Positions 11,231 through 23,360 of a stretch of DNA of 64,000 nt are shown in pieces. The position numbers and the translations under genes are program-made. The notes under the pieces were generated by a model, which searched no databases, was not told the DNA's origin, and worked only from the letters and a program-made list of their open reading frames with translations. The number at the start of each line of letters is the position of its first letter. Positions within the stretch are counted from its first letter, which is position 1. Where the stretch lies: contig NC_079211.1 in NCBI RefSeq assembly GCF_029633865.1, positions 145,098,270 to 145,162,269 on the forward strand, read 5' to 3'. Source of the stretch: Lampris incognitus. Lineage: Eukaryota; Chordata; Actinopteri; Lampriformes; Lampridae.

Positions 11231-14200
11231 GTTATAGAGGCTCAGTCTCTGTGTGTGTGGGGGGGTCACACATCCCACTGCTGGTCCAAAAGATTTCCGG
11301 GTTCTCTGGGGGGAGGGGGGGCGGTCAACACAAAACAAGAAGTTGTTGGGATAAGAGTTAGGAGGATAAGGTTGCTTTCATAGTCTTAAAGTGAGTAGAG
11401 AAGGTAGAAGGAGAGGATACAACGAAGTAACTTCAGAGGCAACTTAAAAGCAATAGCTGCATTTGAACAGACTAAATCTTTTCTATTACAGACATTACAT
11501 GATGATTAAGGGCTTTGATGTATCACGTTTATTAAGAGAAACATGTTACTTGTATTGTCAGAGACACTGTGGCTTTGACCTTCCCTTCCTCAGTGTGTAC
11601 ATAAGCTGAGAAGAGAGTGGCTCTTTCAGTTTTTCTTTCCGTCCTTGCAGAAGCGTTGGAGGCCTTTGGTCATCTTTTGACAAAGTTCGAGTGGCAGGAG
11701 ATACCGGATTACTCAGAGATCTGGTACCTCGGTCTGCAGTCCCCTAAAATCAGCGGTTCAAAGAGCTCCCCGCAGAACAACGGCTATGATGACTCAGAGA
11801 TGTGCTATCTGCAGGTAACTGTCCAACTGTGTGATGTAGAGAGAGGGTAAATCTTTGAGAACAGGGCGTCATGGGGATCAGGGAGGTCATCCTTCCAATG
11901 GAAAGGGTTGGGGCCTCCATGACAATGAGCGCTATTCATGTTGAAGGGTCCATGAGCAAGGCACCGAATCCCTGCCAACACAAAGTATGCTAGTTTTGTA
12001 TCTGTTATTTGACCATCCTTCTTCCCAGTTGGTCTAATCACAAGAATAAAAAATTTAGCTGGTGGCTGGTACTGACAGTTCGTCTACTCTTCCCATAACG
12101 TTGGCAGGCACAATGCTGTCTTGTTGTCTAGATCAATAATTGAAATCTCTTTCCTTGTTGCATATTTATCTTTTTCTTTTGGTTTTAGCGATCAGTCAAA
12201 GAACCATCCTTTTTGTCCACAGGTCCCCCATGACCACATCGCCTACCGTTTTGAGGTGTTAGAGGTTTTGGGTCGAGGTACCTATGCGCAGGTCCTAAAA
12301 TGCTGGGACCACAAGGAAGAGGAGTTAGTGGCTATGAAGCTGCTGAAAAACGAAGAATGGTAAAAAAACAAAAAAACAACGCCAACTCTTGCACATGCAT
12401 ATACAACAGATTTTGAAAATGCAAATTTTAAGACACATTTATCACATGCATTTTTACATGTATGCAGAATGCTGGATAACACATTATGCCCTCAGCAGAC
12501 TTCGTTTGGGAAAAAGCTAATGTATCTGTGGAACTGTGCATGCACAACAACACACATATTCATACATCAGAGTCAGAACACATAGACACCTTATACATAC
12601 ATTATAAATATTCTCGTCAATATCCCTATGGAAATTAATAGGTCCAGACATGCTGCAGTGTCCCATAGCTACAGTTTATCTAAGATATCCCTGAACTTGT
12701 GTTCGGATAACCACTGGTTCCACTGTTGTATTTGTACCCCATGGCACACATGCATTAGCAAACAATTATCATTTCATCTATTTACATAATCTTTTTACTT
12801 TACCCTATTGTTCCCTTTGGTTGTCCTAATGGACGCTAGCATAATGATCCGATTCTGATTTGGGCCGGTTCTAAGTTCAAACTAATGAGATACAATTAAG
12901 ATGTTATGATTCACATAGTGTTGCAGTCACCTTTATTCTCTCATGTTGTTCCCGTTGGTCCTTTGCCGTCCAGGTTTTACGGGTTTGGGAAGAAAGAGAT
13001 CGAGATCCTAGAAGCCCTCCAAAAGGACAAAATGAACGTCGACAGTGTCGTCCGTATGAAGGATCACTTCTGCTTTCGGGAACATTTGTGTATCACCTTT
13101 GAACTGCTGGGGTGAGCTAAACATAAAGGCTGTTTGTTTGATTTCTAACGAGTCTGCATTTCAGCGACTACCCAGCCACACGTCATTCAAGTGCGACAAA
13201 TGTTGCTCACTGGCATACATGAGGCATGCTGTCCACTGTTTACCTGAACTGCCCCACAAAACTGAATCTCCCTTGGAATAATTGATGGTATTTAAACCTG
13301 TTTCCGATCTGACTTGTTTATCCCCAAGAATAACCTTGCAAGAGAAGAACAGGGGCAACAAGCGCCTCAGCACATCAGAGGTGAGGAAGTACGCCACCTC
13401 CCTGCTGAAGTGTCTCTCGCTGCTGACGAAAGAGAAGATCATACACTGTGATCTCAAACCGGTACGGCTCATCATTACATGTCTACAGCGGGAATACCAC
13501 TCTTTGGTCTAACAAAGCCCGGGCAGTGCTAGTTAACAGAGGGTGATTTATTTTAGCACGGCACCAACACTTGTTGAACCACGTTTCTGTCCAAATTTTA
13601 AGCAAACATTTAAAAAGATGATTAAAATGCAAATTGAGTGCATTGTGAACAATTTAAACAATCCTTGAGTACAGAAATATGTCGTTAAAGACATTTGAGA
13701 AAAGAAAGCTGAACGACTTGCCGAAGTAAAACAAAATGGTCCTGCTCATGTGTGTATGTTTCTTTCAGAGGAACATTGTTCTGTCAAATGAAAACCCAGA
13801 CGGCCTCAAAGTGATTGACTTTGGCACATGCCGCTATGAGGAAGAGGCTATAGGTGAGTGTCTGTTTGTTTTTAGGGTCTTGTAAATCACGTTGCAAAGG
13901 TTAATATGAAACATGGTGGGGAAACAGACACAGCACTCCATAGGCAGCTGTAAGCACTGGTTCCTTATGGCAGTTACATGGACGTGTACTACACAAAGCA
14001 TATATACAGTACACAAAATACACATAAATTGGGATTAACAGTCCTGAAGGAGACTTGCTATGGCATTACAACACAAAACAATACTCCTTCCATCTCACAT
14101 CTCTCTCTCTCAACTCTTTTCTCTCTCACAGCCAATCCCTACATCCAGCCTGTGACCTATCGTGCTCCAGAGGTGATCCTGGGCCATGTCTGTAGTGTTG

Positions 14201-16545
14201 CCATTGACATGTGGAGTCTAGGCTGCATTATATTTGAACTCTGCACTGGACAAAAGCTTTTCCAGGGTAATGGCAAGGAAGCGCAACTGTCCTTCATGAT
14301 AGAGGTAATAAGAAGGGTAGAATACTATAATACTAATAACTATGGTTCCTTGACCATTTAATGAGCTGAGACTTAAGTTTATATATATTCATTCTCAAAA
14401 AAAAAATCTCATCAGGTTTTCTGTTCGTGTTAAATAGGATAAATAAAGCAAGTGAAACAACATTCACATAGCATGCACTTACACCTACCCACACATAGCA
14501 GAAGAGGGATGAGTGCAGTACGTGTGAATTGTACGTATATACATGATAACTGTGTTGGTTTTGATGCATCAATCACTCTTGGTTTTATATGTATTACCAG
14601 GCACTGGGTATGCCGCCACAAGATTTTCTTGCATCGGCACCAGATAAGAACATATTCTTTGGTAAGCAATTTGATTCCTTGATCTACTTTGTGATTGAAC
14701 TGGAAAGATTTCTTGCCATCCAGTTGTCAGTGTGTTGACATTGTTATGTGTGTATCAGACTCCAAGGGCATGCTGATTTATAACCAGAACAGTACAAAGA
14801 GAATTCCGCTGTCCATAAGAACAGATCTAGCCAGCAGGTTGAGGACCAAGGAACCGCATCTCCTGGACTTCATTAAGCGTTGCTTGGAGTACGTCAGCTC
14901 CCTCAGAGAAACTGTAGATAATAACTGAAAAGTTTGTGTGCAAACCATGTATTTTTAGATTGTGGGTTAATTTATCATTTGTATCTTTTTTGTGCTTTTG
15001 TAAGCCCTTCTTATGAAAGCATTTGGATTATTACACCCAAAGTAGTTTCCAGTCACCTGACAGCAGTTACATCTGGCCTTTAATAACTTTGTAGTACAAA
15101 TGGATATCCCGAAATTCAATGTCCACTGTCCGAGTGTCTGTAGTTTGTTTCTAAAGGTGTTAAGACTGCGAAGCTTATCTAGTTATCAGTTTAAGATCAT
15201 TTACGATTTTTTTCTAAATGTGTTATTCGCTAGATGGGACCCGAACAAAAGGATGACGCCAGACGAGGCCATGCAGCATCCTTGGATCTTGCAGCATAAG
15301 GAGAGCAGCAGATCTAAGTTCAGCCTCAAAAGACGAGTCACAACAACAGATGGTAAGAGGAGACAGCTGAAAAGAAAAGGTCATTTAAAATTTTACACAT
15401 TACTTGTGGGGCAAAAAAAAAGAAAGCATTGCCTGAAGTTCAACATCAACAAAACAATCAATAAATAAAGATCTGGTCTGTAAGCAAATCATCAGTTTGT
15501 CAACAAGGGACTTGTGATATCCACTATTCCCATTATTCTATTCCAAATAGTGGCCATCTCTTTGTGGAACAAGAAACTTCATTTACAAATACTTATTGAT
15601 TGTTGTAGGCAATTGAGGTGCCTGATAAACATCTCAAATACATTCAGTTCCTGACTCAGGTCGCTTGTTTTGTGGTTCTTCTCAAAGCCTTTTCAAGATG
15701 TGTTTTTATTGACTTGATTTTCTCACACAGTGGCCAGAAACTCTTTTGTTGGCATGGAAGCCAACCTGCTCAGCCGAAGGAAACTGTCTCCTGCACGTCT
15801 GCCCCGGTCGGAGGCCACCAAAAAAGCCCAAGTTCAGCAAAAGGCCGACAGGGCAGAGAAGGTGAGTGACGTTGTTTTGAGGCCCTCCACCACTAACAGG
15901 AATCGTGTCATCAGATTACAGATCCCCCAGATTCCTCAGGCAGATGAAGCCTCGGTTGGGAGCTTCAAACCATCCAGGCCGATGAGTGGCAGACCGAAAA
16001 GAATGGCTAGTGAAATGAAACGCCAAACTGACCCGTTGCCATCATCTGCAAAAGTAAAACAGCCCAACTTCCCACTGCTGCCCAACAATGCAGAGGTGCC
16101 AGTCAAGCCGGTCAAAACCAGCCAGGCAGGAAGTGCCAGAAAGGATGGCGCCACCAAGAAAAAGACCCACCTCACCAGCAGAGAGCCAACTCTGAGATTA
16201 CGGTTCCCCCCGATTCCTCAGGCAGAGGGAGCCTCGGTTGGGAGCTTCAAACCATCCAGGCCGATGAGTGACAGACCGAATGGAATGGCTAGTGAAATGA
16301 AACGCCGAAATGCCCTGCTGCTATTATCTGCAAGAGTAAAATTGCTCAACATCCCACTGCTGCCCAAAACTGCAGAGGTGCCAGTCACGCCGGTCAAATC
16401 TAGCCAGACAGGAAGCACCAGAAAGGACGGCGCCGCCAAGGAAAAGACCCACCTCACCAGCAGAGAGCCATCCCTGAGATTACAGTTCCTCCAGATTCCT
16501 CAGGCAGAGGGAGCCTCGGCCGGGAGCTTCAAACCATCCTGGTAG
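10705..16545 (+). CDS. DYRK4-like dual-specificity protein kinase
   Basis: Class II DYRK kinase, closest in wording to DYRK4, predicted to autophosphorylate on tyrosine and phosphorylate Ser/Thr substrates. Exons: 10623-10764 (ATG at 10705), 10899-11022, 11651-11814, 12223-12359, 12974-13111, 13329-13461, 13769-13853, 14132-14304, 14601-14661, 14759-14888, 15234-15352, 15731-16545. Phases join without a break, giving about 712 aa. The DYRK-homology box (residues 81-109, [10 protein letters not shown] then NNGYDD) precedes the kinase domain (about 126-450). Lys155, the HCDLKP loop with Asp249, Asn254 and the DFG at 269-271 are all present. Oddities: the glycine loop is GRGTYA (third Gly lost), HCDLKPEN has become HCDLKPRN, and the activation-loop YxY is NPY (282-284), keeping only the second tyrosine. 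The tail is repetitive. The frame is open upstream of the ATG, so an earlier start is possible. Class is near certain; orthology to dyrk4 is likely. Confidence 0.87.
11162..11228. repeat. (CA)n microsatellite in an intron
   Basis: A run of about 33 CA units with one TA interruption, in the intron between the second and third coding exons of the kinase gene. Confidence 0.92.
15862..15867 (+). promoter_or_regulatory. Candidate alternative splice donor in the last kinase exon
   Basis: The exon reads gagaag then gtgagt, a full-consensus donor at phase 0. A phase-0 acceptor (ccctgcag) at about 17586-17596 would add only ACC AAG AGC TAA. Splicing here would skip the entire repeat array and give a short tail. 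This is inferred from sequence only. Confidence 0.4.
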
Positions 16546-17598
16546 AGGAGTGGCAGACCGAACGGAATGGCTAGTGAAATTAAATGCCAAACTGACCTGC
16601 TGCTATTATCTGCAAGAGTAAAACAGCCCAACCTCCCACTGCTGCCTAACACTGCAGAGGTGCCAGTCAAACCGGTCAAAACCAGCCAGGCAGGAAGTGC
16701 CAGAAAGGATGGCACCACCAAGAAAAAGACCCACCTCACCAGCAGAGAGCCAACTCTGAGATTACGGTTCCCCCGATTCCTCAGGCAGAGGGAGCCTTGG
16801 TTGGGAGCTTCAAACCATCCAGGCCGATGAGTGGCAGACCGAATGGAATGGCTAGTGAAATGAAACGCCAAACTGACCTGCTGCTATTATCTGCAACAGT
16901 AAAACAGCTCAACCTCCCACTGCTGCCCAAAACTGCAGAGGTGCCAGTCACGCCGGTCAAATCTAGCCAGACAGGAAGCACCAGAAAGGACGGCGCCGCC
17001 AAGAAAAAGACCCATCTCACCAGCAGAGAGCCATCCCTGAGATTACGGTTCCCCCAGATTCCTCAGGCAGAGGGAGCCTCGGCCGGGAGCTTCAAACCAT
17101 CCTAGTAGATGAGTGGCAGACTGAACGGAATGGCTAGTGAAATGAAATGCCAAACTGACCTGCTGCTATTATCTGCAAGAGTAAAACAGCTCAACCTCCC
17201 ACTGCTGCCCAAAACTGCAGAGGTGCCAGTCACGCCGGTCAAATCTAGCCAGACAGGAAGCACCAGAAAGGACGTTGCGCCAAGAAAAAGACCCACCTCA
17301 CCAGCAGAGAGCCATCCCTGAGATTACGGTTCCCCCAGATTCCTCAGGCAGAGGGAGCCTCGGCCGGGAGCTTCAAACCATCCTGGTAGATGAGTGGCAG
17401 ACCGAACGGAATGGCTAGTGAAATGAAATGCCAAACTGGCCTGCTGCCATCATCTGCAGGAGTAAAACAGCCCAACCTCCCACTGCTGCCCAAGACTGCA
17501 GAGGTGCCAGTCAAAACTCGCCAGGCAGGAAGTGCCAGAAAGGACGGCGCCACTAAGAGAAAGACCCACCTCACCAGCAGAGAGCCATCCCTGCAGAC
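15913..17598 (+). repeat. 282-bp tandem repeat array in the kinase tail (six units)
   Basis: Units begin near 15913, 16195, 16477, 16759, 17040 and 17321. The first are 282 bp (94 codons); later ones are 281-282 bp. Two subtypes can be told apart ([12 protein letters not shown] versus [12 protein letters not shown]), in the order A, B, A, B, B, A. The first two units and the beginning of the third are read in frame as kinase sequence, rich in Lys, Ser and Pro. A TAG at 16543 ends the frame. Equivalent stops recur in the fifth and sixth units, and single-base deletions appear only after the stop. Confidence 0.93.
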
Positions 17599-18300
17599 CA
17601 AGAGCTAAAGGACAGAGAAAGAGCAGGATGGAGCAGCAACAGTCATCACAAGAAACCCCAAAGGATATAAAAAATAAAGTTAGGACTTCCGGTGGGACGG
17701 TAGAGCAGCATGCACGCTTGAGCCGTGAACGCTCTCACACCGAAACGTTAAACTCCGCCAAAAATCAAAACTTGACAAGTAAACGCAGAAGCAGCGAAGA
17801 CCCCTGACAATGAGCGGAAGTTCAACAAAAAACAGAACAAAAGAAACCCAGACAGCCAAGTAAAAAAAACCAAAAACGTTCAGCCGACGAGAACCATGCT
17901 AGTGGCGCAACGGTATCGTTTCAAACTAGCCTGGATCTTTTTTTTAATTTATTTATTACTTGTTTATTTATTTTACACTTGGTAAAGAAGACACTTTTTT
18001 TTTTAAAGAAGCATGTTAAGGGGAAGAAAAAAAAACTAACCTGGATTGCATTAGCAAGCAGATTCAAGCCTTGCAAAATGAACTGAAAACAGACCTGAAA
18101 TCGGTCAAGGCCGAAGTCATCACCCATCGGGTTTTTGACTGTGCTGAATTTTTATTGTTTTTTTATATTATTTTATTGTTTTCATTGATTCTGTATCATA
18201 TATTTTTGTAAATTAAGTTCCTATTTCATCCCAGTTTCACTGACAATCATCGGCCAAATGAGAAACAAACTTGTGACTGTCTAATAAAAAATAATGCCAG
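16546..18300 (+). other. Predicted 3' UTR of the kinase gene with poly(A) signal
   Basis: It contains the untranslated repeat units, then AT-rich sequence. An AATAAA lies at 18283-18288, followed by a GT-rich stretch, the most likely end of the transcript. An earlier AATAAA-like motif lies near 17671. Confidence 0.5.
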
Positions 18301-18427
18301 GTACACTCAGTTGTCTGGGAGTTTGATTCTTCTGCTCATTCATTTCCTCCTGCTAGTTACACACATGTCCCCCCCCCCCAATTTTTAACAAAACTTTAAA
18401 TCCAATTCAAAACATTACAAAGAGAAC

Positions 18428-18429
<2 letters not shown>

Positions 18430-18492
<63 letters not shown>
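18430..18492. repeat. (AT)n then (AC)n microsatellite
   Basis: About 30 AT units followed by a short AC run ending near 18505. Confidence 0.93.
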
Positions 18493-18505
<13 letters not shown>

Positions 18506-18759
18506 TACATACAAAAAATCAAACAATACAGCAGGGGGCATAAAAAAATACATATGTTTAAGACATCGTATAGTCTCAAAGTTTAAAGGTCACAACGAAC
18601 TTTTTTAACTAAGTGAAACAAACATACATTCTTATATAATTCAAATTTCTACAAGTGAAAATGGAAAAAGGCAGATTATCAATGAAATATGCAAAGTAAA
18701 CAAGTATAAAGTATCTAAACATGATAAACAAACAATAACCTAAATAAAGTCAATGAAAC

Positions 18760-19335
18760 TTAATCAGAGGCTACAGAAAATAGTTCCTTATAAGACAGTG
18801 TGCGTTCACTGTTTTTATTCGTCATAAGGGCCAATGTGTCTAAATACATATTGAACTCAACCAGAAAAGCACCAAGGTTTGGGAAGGACCTAGAGAACCT
18901 CACTTTATGTATGTGAAATTTACCAATTGCAATTATAAGATTCGTCATGTAACTTAAAGGTTTATTTTCACATTCAAATTTAGTAATAATGTCTTTAGGC
19001 ATAATTATAGACTGTCCAGTTTTGTTAAGTATAAAATTCTCTGTCACTCCAAAACACAGATGAGGAGGGGCAGTGGCAAAACAAACGCATAACCGTTTCT
19101 GGCTCAGCGCTACAAAAGGTGCAATTAAGTTCTGTGTCAATAAATTTGGAAATTAATGTGTTGCATGGATAGATGTTGTGTAAGATTTTAGAATGGATTT
19201 CTCTCATTTTATTTGAGATACAGAATTGAAATGGGCACAACCAAGCCTTACGCCATTGTATGTCATCCAATTGTGAATTCCAGAAAGGTTTCCCTCTGGG
19301 TGACATCTTATTATAGTCATAAAGCATTTTCCTTA
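18760..19335 (-). mobile_element. L1-like LINE ORF2 C-terminal fragment
   Basis: Two overlapping reverse frames, joined by one frameshift near 19030-19140, resemble the ORF2 C-terminus of L1-clade elements. They share a core of a KILHNIYPC-type motif, a C-x2-C motif (ELNCTFC), then EPETVMRLFCHC and a W in the next line. The 5' part is cut off where the Tc1 element begins at 19338. It has no intact ORF2. Confidence 0.75.
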
Positions 19336-19337
19336 TA

Positions 19338-20896
19338 CAGTGCATCCGGAAAGTATTCACACCCCTTCACCTTTCCCACATTTTGTTATGTTACAGCCTT
19401 ATTCCAAAATGGATTAAATTCCTTTTTTCTCTCATCAATGTACATACAATACCCCATAATGACAAAGTGAAAAAGGTTTTGTAGAAATGTTTGCAAATTT
19501 ATTAAAAATAAAAAACTGAAATATTGCATGTACATAAGTATTCACACCCTTTACTCAGTACTTGGTTGAGGCACCCTTGGCAGCGATTACAGCCTCAAGT
19601 CTTCTTAGGTATGAAGCTACAAGCTTGGCACACCTATATTTGGGGTATTTCTCCGATTCGTCTCTGCAGATCCTCTCGAGCTCTGTAAGGTTAGATGGGG
19701 AGCATCGCTGCACAGCTATTTTCAGGTCTTTCCAGAGATGTTCAATGGGGTTCAAGTCTGGGCTCTGGCTGGGCCACTCAAGGACATTCACAGACTTGTC
19801 CCGAAGCCACTCCTTCCTTGTCTTGGCTGTGTGCTTAGGATCGTTCATGTGTTGAAAGGTAAACCTTCGCCCCAGTCTGAGGTCCTGAGTGCTCTGGAGC
19901 AGGTTTTCATCAAGGATCTCTCTGTACTTTGCTCCATTCATCTTTCCCTCGATCCTGACTAGTCTCCCAGTTCCTGCCGCTGAAAAACATCCCCGCAGCA
20001 TGATGCTGCTACCACCATGGTTCACTGTAGGGATGGTATTAGCAAGGTGATGAGAGGTGCCTGGTTTCCTCCAGACGCGGAGTTTGGCATTCAGGCCAAA
20101 GAGTTCAATTTTGGTTTCATTAGACCAGAGAATCTTGTTTCTCATGGTCTGAGAGTCCTTTAGGTGCTTTCTGGTAAACTCCAAGCGGGCTGTCATGTGC
20201 CTTTTACTGAGCAGAGGCTTCCGTCTGGCCACTCTACCATAAAGGCCTGATTGGTGGAGTGCTGCAGAGATGGTTGTCCTTCTGGAAGGTTCTCCCATCT
20301 CCACAGAGGAACACTGGAGCTCTGTCAGAGTGACCATCAGGTTCTCGGTCACCTCCCTGACCAAGGCCCTTCTCCCCCAATTGCTCAGTTTGGCTGGGCG
20401 GCCAGCTCTAGGAAGAGTCCTGGTGGATCCAACTTCTTCCATTTACGAATGATGGAGACCACTGTGCTCTTCGGGACCTTCAAAGCTGTAGAATTTTTTT
20501 TGTATCCCTCCCCAGATCTGTGCCTCAATACAATCTTGTCTCGGAGGTCCACAGACGATTCATTTGACTTCATGGCTTGGTTTCTGCTCTGAAATGCACT
20601 GTCAACAGTGGGACCTTATATAGACAGGTATGTGCCTTTCCAAATCATGTCCAATCCATTGAATTTACTACAGGTGGACTCCAATCAAGATGTAGAAACA
20701 TCTCAAGGATGATCAGTGGAAACAGGATGAACCTGAGCTCAATTTTGAGTGTCATAGCAAAGGGTGTGAATATTTATGTACATGCAATATTTCAGTTTTT
20801 CATTTTTAATGAATTTGCAAAAATTTCTACAAAACCTTTTTTACTTTGTCATTATGGGGTATTGTGTGTAGATTGATGAGAAAAAAAAGGAATTCC
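19338..20896 (-). mobile_element. Tc1-type transposon, inactive, one terminus lost
   Basis: The left end begins at a TA with the inverted terminal repeat cagtgcatccggaaag. The transposase lies on the reverse strand. The matching right end is missing: sequence known to lie just inside the terminus (ttatggggtattgtgtgtag) stops near 20896, where BEL/Pao sequence starts. The element is therefore truncated by about 90 bp and could not be mobilised as it stands. Confidence 0.88.
19555..20573 (-). pseudogene. Tc1 transposase, frameshifted, catalytic Asp changed
   Basis: The reading starts at 20573 (MKSNESSVDLRD) with the N-terminal helix-turn-helix. A frameshift at about 20390-20440 moves it into the frame that carries the GRPAKL motif and the whole catalytic domain to the stop at 19555. 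In family members the first catalytic residue sits in a WSDETK motif; here it reads WSNETK, so the first Asp of the DDE triad is Asn. The second Asp (NDPKH) and the Glu (NPIEHLW) remain. With a frameshift and a lost metal ligand it is dead by two independent lesions. Confidence 0.9.
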
Positions 20897-20899
20897 TTC

Positions 20900-22836
20900 T
20901 TCAGCCCATGCCCAAACAAAGTTCACATCATAGAGAAGTATGGGTCCAAGTCTGAGCACAGACTCTTCCCCATCCCTGAAATGCTTACACCCTATGAATG
21001 CACTCTAGGAGAATTCGTCTTTAATACATTCAAGGACGACAACAAAATAGGGCTCTCTGTTGAAGACAGACTTTTCCTGGATGTCATGAACAGAGAGATG
21101 TACATGGACGATGGCAACAGCTGGGTGGCGCCACTCCCTTTCAGAACACCCCGTCAGTGCCTCCCTCACAATTGGGACCAGGTCCTCACACAGTTGACAT
21201 CTCTTCAGCGCACACTGGAGAGAAGGCCTGAGATGATGAACCACTTTGTCACCTAGATGCAAAACATCTTTGATTTTGACCATGCTGAGCCTGCTCCTCC
21301 ACTCCAAAAGGGAAAGGAATGTTGGTATTTACCCATTTTGGTGTTTACCATCCACAGAAGCCAGGCCAAATCAGAGTGGTTTTTGATTCAAGTGCAAAGT
21401 GTCATGGTGTCTTCCTCAACGATGTCCTCCTGTCTGGACCCGACCTAAATAACAGCTTGGTAGGAGTCCTGCTGTGGTTCAGATGTGAGGTCATAGCAGT
21501 AACTGTGGACATAGAACAAATGTTTTACAGCTTTGTTGTGAGAGAAGACCATCGAGATTTTCTCCGCTTCCTGTGGCATGAGCACAATGATCCTGCTAAT
21601 GACATCTGTGAGTATCGAATGGAAGTTCATGTGTTCGGCAACAGCCCATCCCTTTCAGTTGCTATGTATGGTCTTCGTCGTGCTGCAGCTCATGGTGAAG
21701 AAGAATCCGGGTCAGATGTACGACGCTTCATTGAGAGGGAGTTCGATGTTGACGACGGACTCTTGTCGAGGCCCACAGCTAATGAAGTCATTGATCTGCT
21801 GAAGCGGACGCAGAAGATGCTCGCCACATGCAACTTTCATCTTCACAAACGTGCATCTAACAGCATGGAGGTCATGGAAGCATTTCCTGTTGATAACTGT
21901 GCCAAGGGGCTTAAAGATCTAAACCTGGATGCTGAAGCAACACCCATTCAGCGAAGCCTTGGTCTTAGGTGGGACCTAATGAAAGACACTTTCACCTTTC
22001 AAGTTGCTGACTCAGCAAAACCCTACATGCGCAGAGGTGTCCTAGCCACCATCAATGGTCTTTTTGACCCATTAGGATTTGCTGCACCAGTAACCATCCA
22101 GGGAAAGATGCTGCTCAGGGAGCTCTCAAGCGAGGCCTTAGATTGGGACTCGCCACTATCCGTAGAAAGGGAAGCAGAGAGGAATGCATGGAGAAGGTTT
22201 CTCAGTGATCTTAAACAGCTACACATTCTGAGACCATATGCTGCTGCTACAATTTCAACAGCCACCAGAAAAGAGCTACATGTGTTCTCAGACGCCTCAG
22301 TCAAAGCCATTGCAGCAGTCGTCTACCTCAAAGTCATTGACGCAGAAGAGAAGCCTCATGTAGGGTTTGTATTAGGAAAGACCAAATTAGCTCTACAGTC
22401 TGCTCTTACAGTCCTGAGATTAGAACTGGGTGCTGCTGTTTTAGCTGTAGAATTTGCAGAGGTCATCACCAGCGAACTGGACTTTGTTCTTGATGCTACT
22501 GAATTCTACACAGATAGCTGTGTAGTCTTAGGATCCATAAGCAACCAGACAAGGAGGTTCTATGTATATGTTAGTAACAGAGTGCAGCGTATCCGAAGAG
22601 CCTCAGAACCAACGCAGTGGCACTACGTCTCCACAAGCTGTAACCCGGCTGACATAGGCACACGCTCTGTGCCTGCAGCTATGTTGAGTGACAGCACCTG
22701 GCTCAAAGGACCTGCCTTCTTGTTACAAGCCAGCAGAAAGCCAGAAGCTGAAGCATATGATCTTGTTGACCTTGATTCAGACACCGAAATACGCGGACGG
22801 GTAAAAATCAGAAGTTATTGTACTGCGTACTGGTGA
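20900..22836 (+). pseudogene. BEL/Pao pol: reverse transcriptase and RNase H region
   Basis: The first frame (to the stop at 21256) covers the region just before RT. After a frame change near 21330, one open frame of about 505 codons runs to 22836. It carries the RT palm motifs (FDSSAKCHG near 21390, VDIEQMF near 21510), a DVDD box (about 21745) that replaces YxDD, and the RNase H-like domain (HVFSDAS at 22280, YTDSCVVLG at 22508, NPADIGTR at 22647). RT is unusually well preserved for a broken copy. Sequence between RNase H and the LTR is short and does not read as integrase. Confidence 0.85.
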
Positions 22837-23360
22837 GTACCAGCCCAATTCAAGCACTGGTTGTACTGTTCTTTTTAGCGAGGAAGCATTGTGCCCAGCT
22901 TCAGCAGGGGGTGCAGCAGGACCATCGGGAGTGTCCACAGCTGTTAGAAGGTGCAGCACCCGTCTCTGACTCCTCTGCTGAGCTCGGGGCAGAAGACACT
23001 GGCTGCCAGGTTGTTTGAGAGAGGCTTGATGCCCAGCCATTGGGGGCGTCCAGAGGGGAACATTTCAGTCAGGTGAGTTGCCCTGACTGGAGAGGTCCAA
23101 GGATTCAGGACGTTGTTGACTTCTTGTCCCGTGACTCTGAGGAGTAACGGTCTTAAGAGGGGAGGTGTGTGACAAAGTGGGTGAGAACACAAACATTTGT
23201 CCCATCATGTCAATTGGTACCAGGTGTTGGCTTTCCTTGCCACAGTGGTGCAGCCTAAACTCAGGTGCTGTTGATCAACTCGAGGAGTATTTAAGAAGTA
23301 GCTTTGGAGTCGTTATGGGGCTGAAGGACATCAGGGTTAGATGTGTGCATGAGACTGGAG

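Noticed and set aside
11078-11383. Open frames in CA-repeat regions (also near 42400, 45700 and 47600)
   Set aside because: (His-Thr)n and (Cys-Val)n frames are standard artefacts of CA/GT microsatellites.
10705-16545. Kinase as a processed pseudogene
   Set aside because: It has many introns with GT-AG junctions and one unbroken frame across 12 exons.
20900-22836. Endogenous retrovirus
   Set aside because: RT motifs (FDSSAK, DVDD) and the RNase H arrangement fit BEL/Pao retrotransposons; no envelope-like frame is present.
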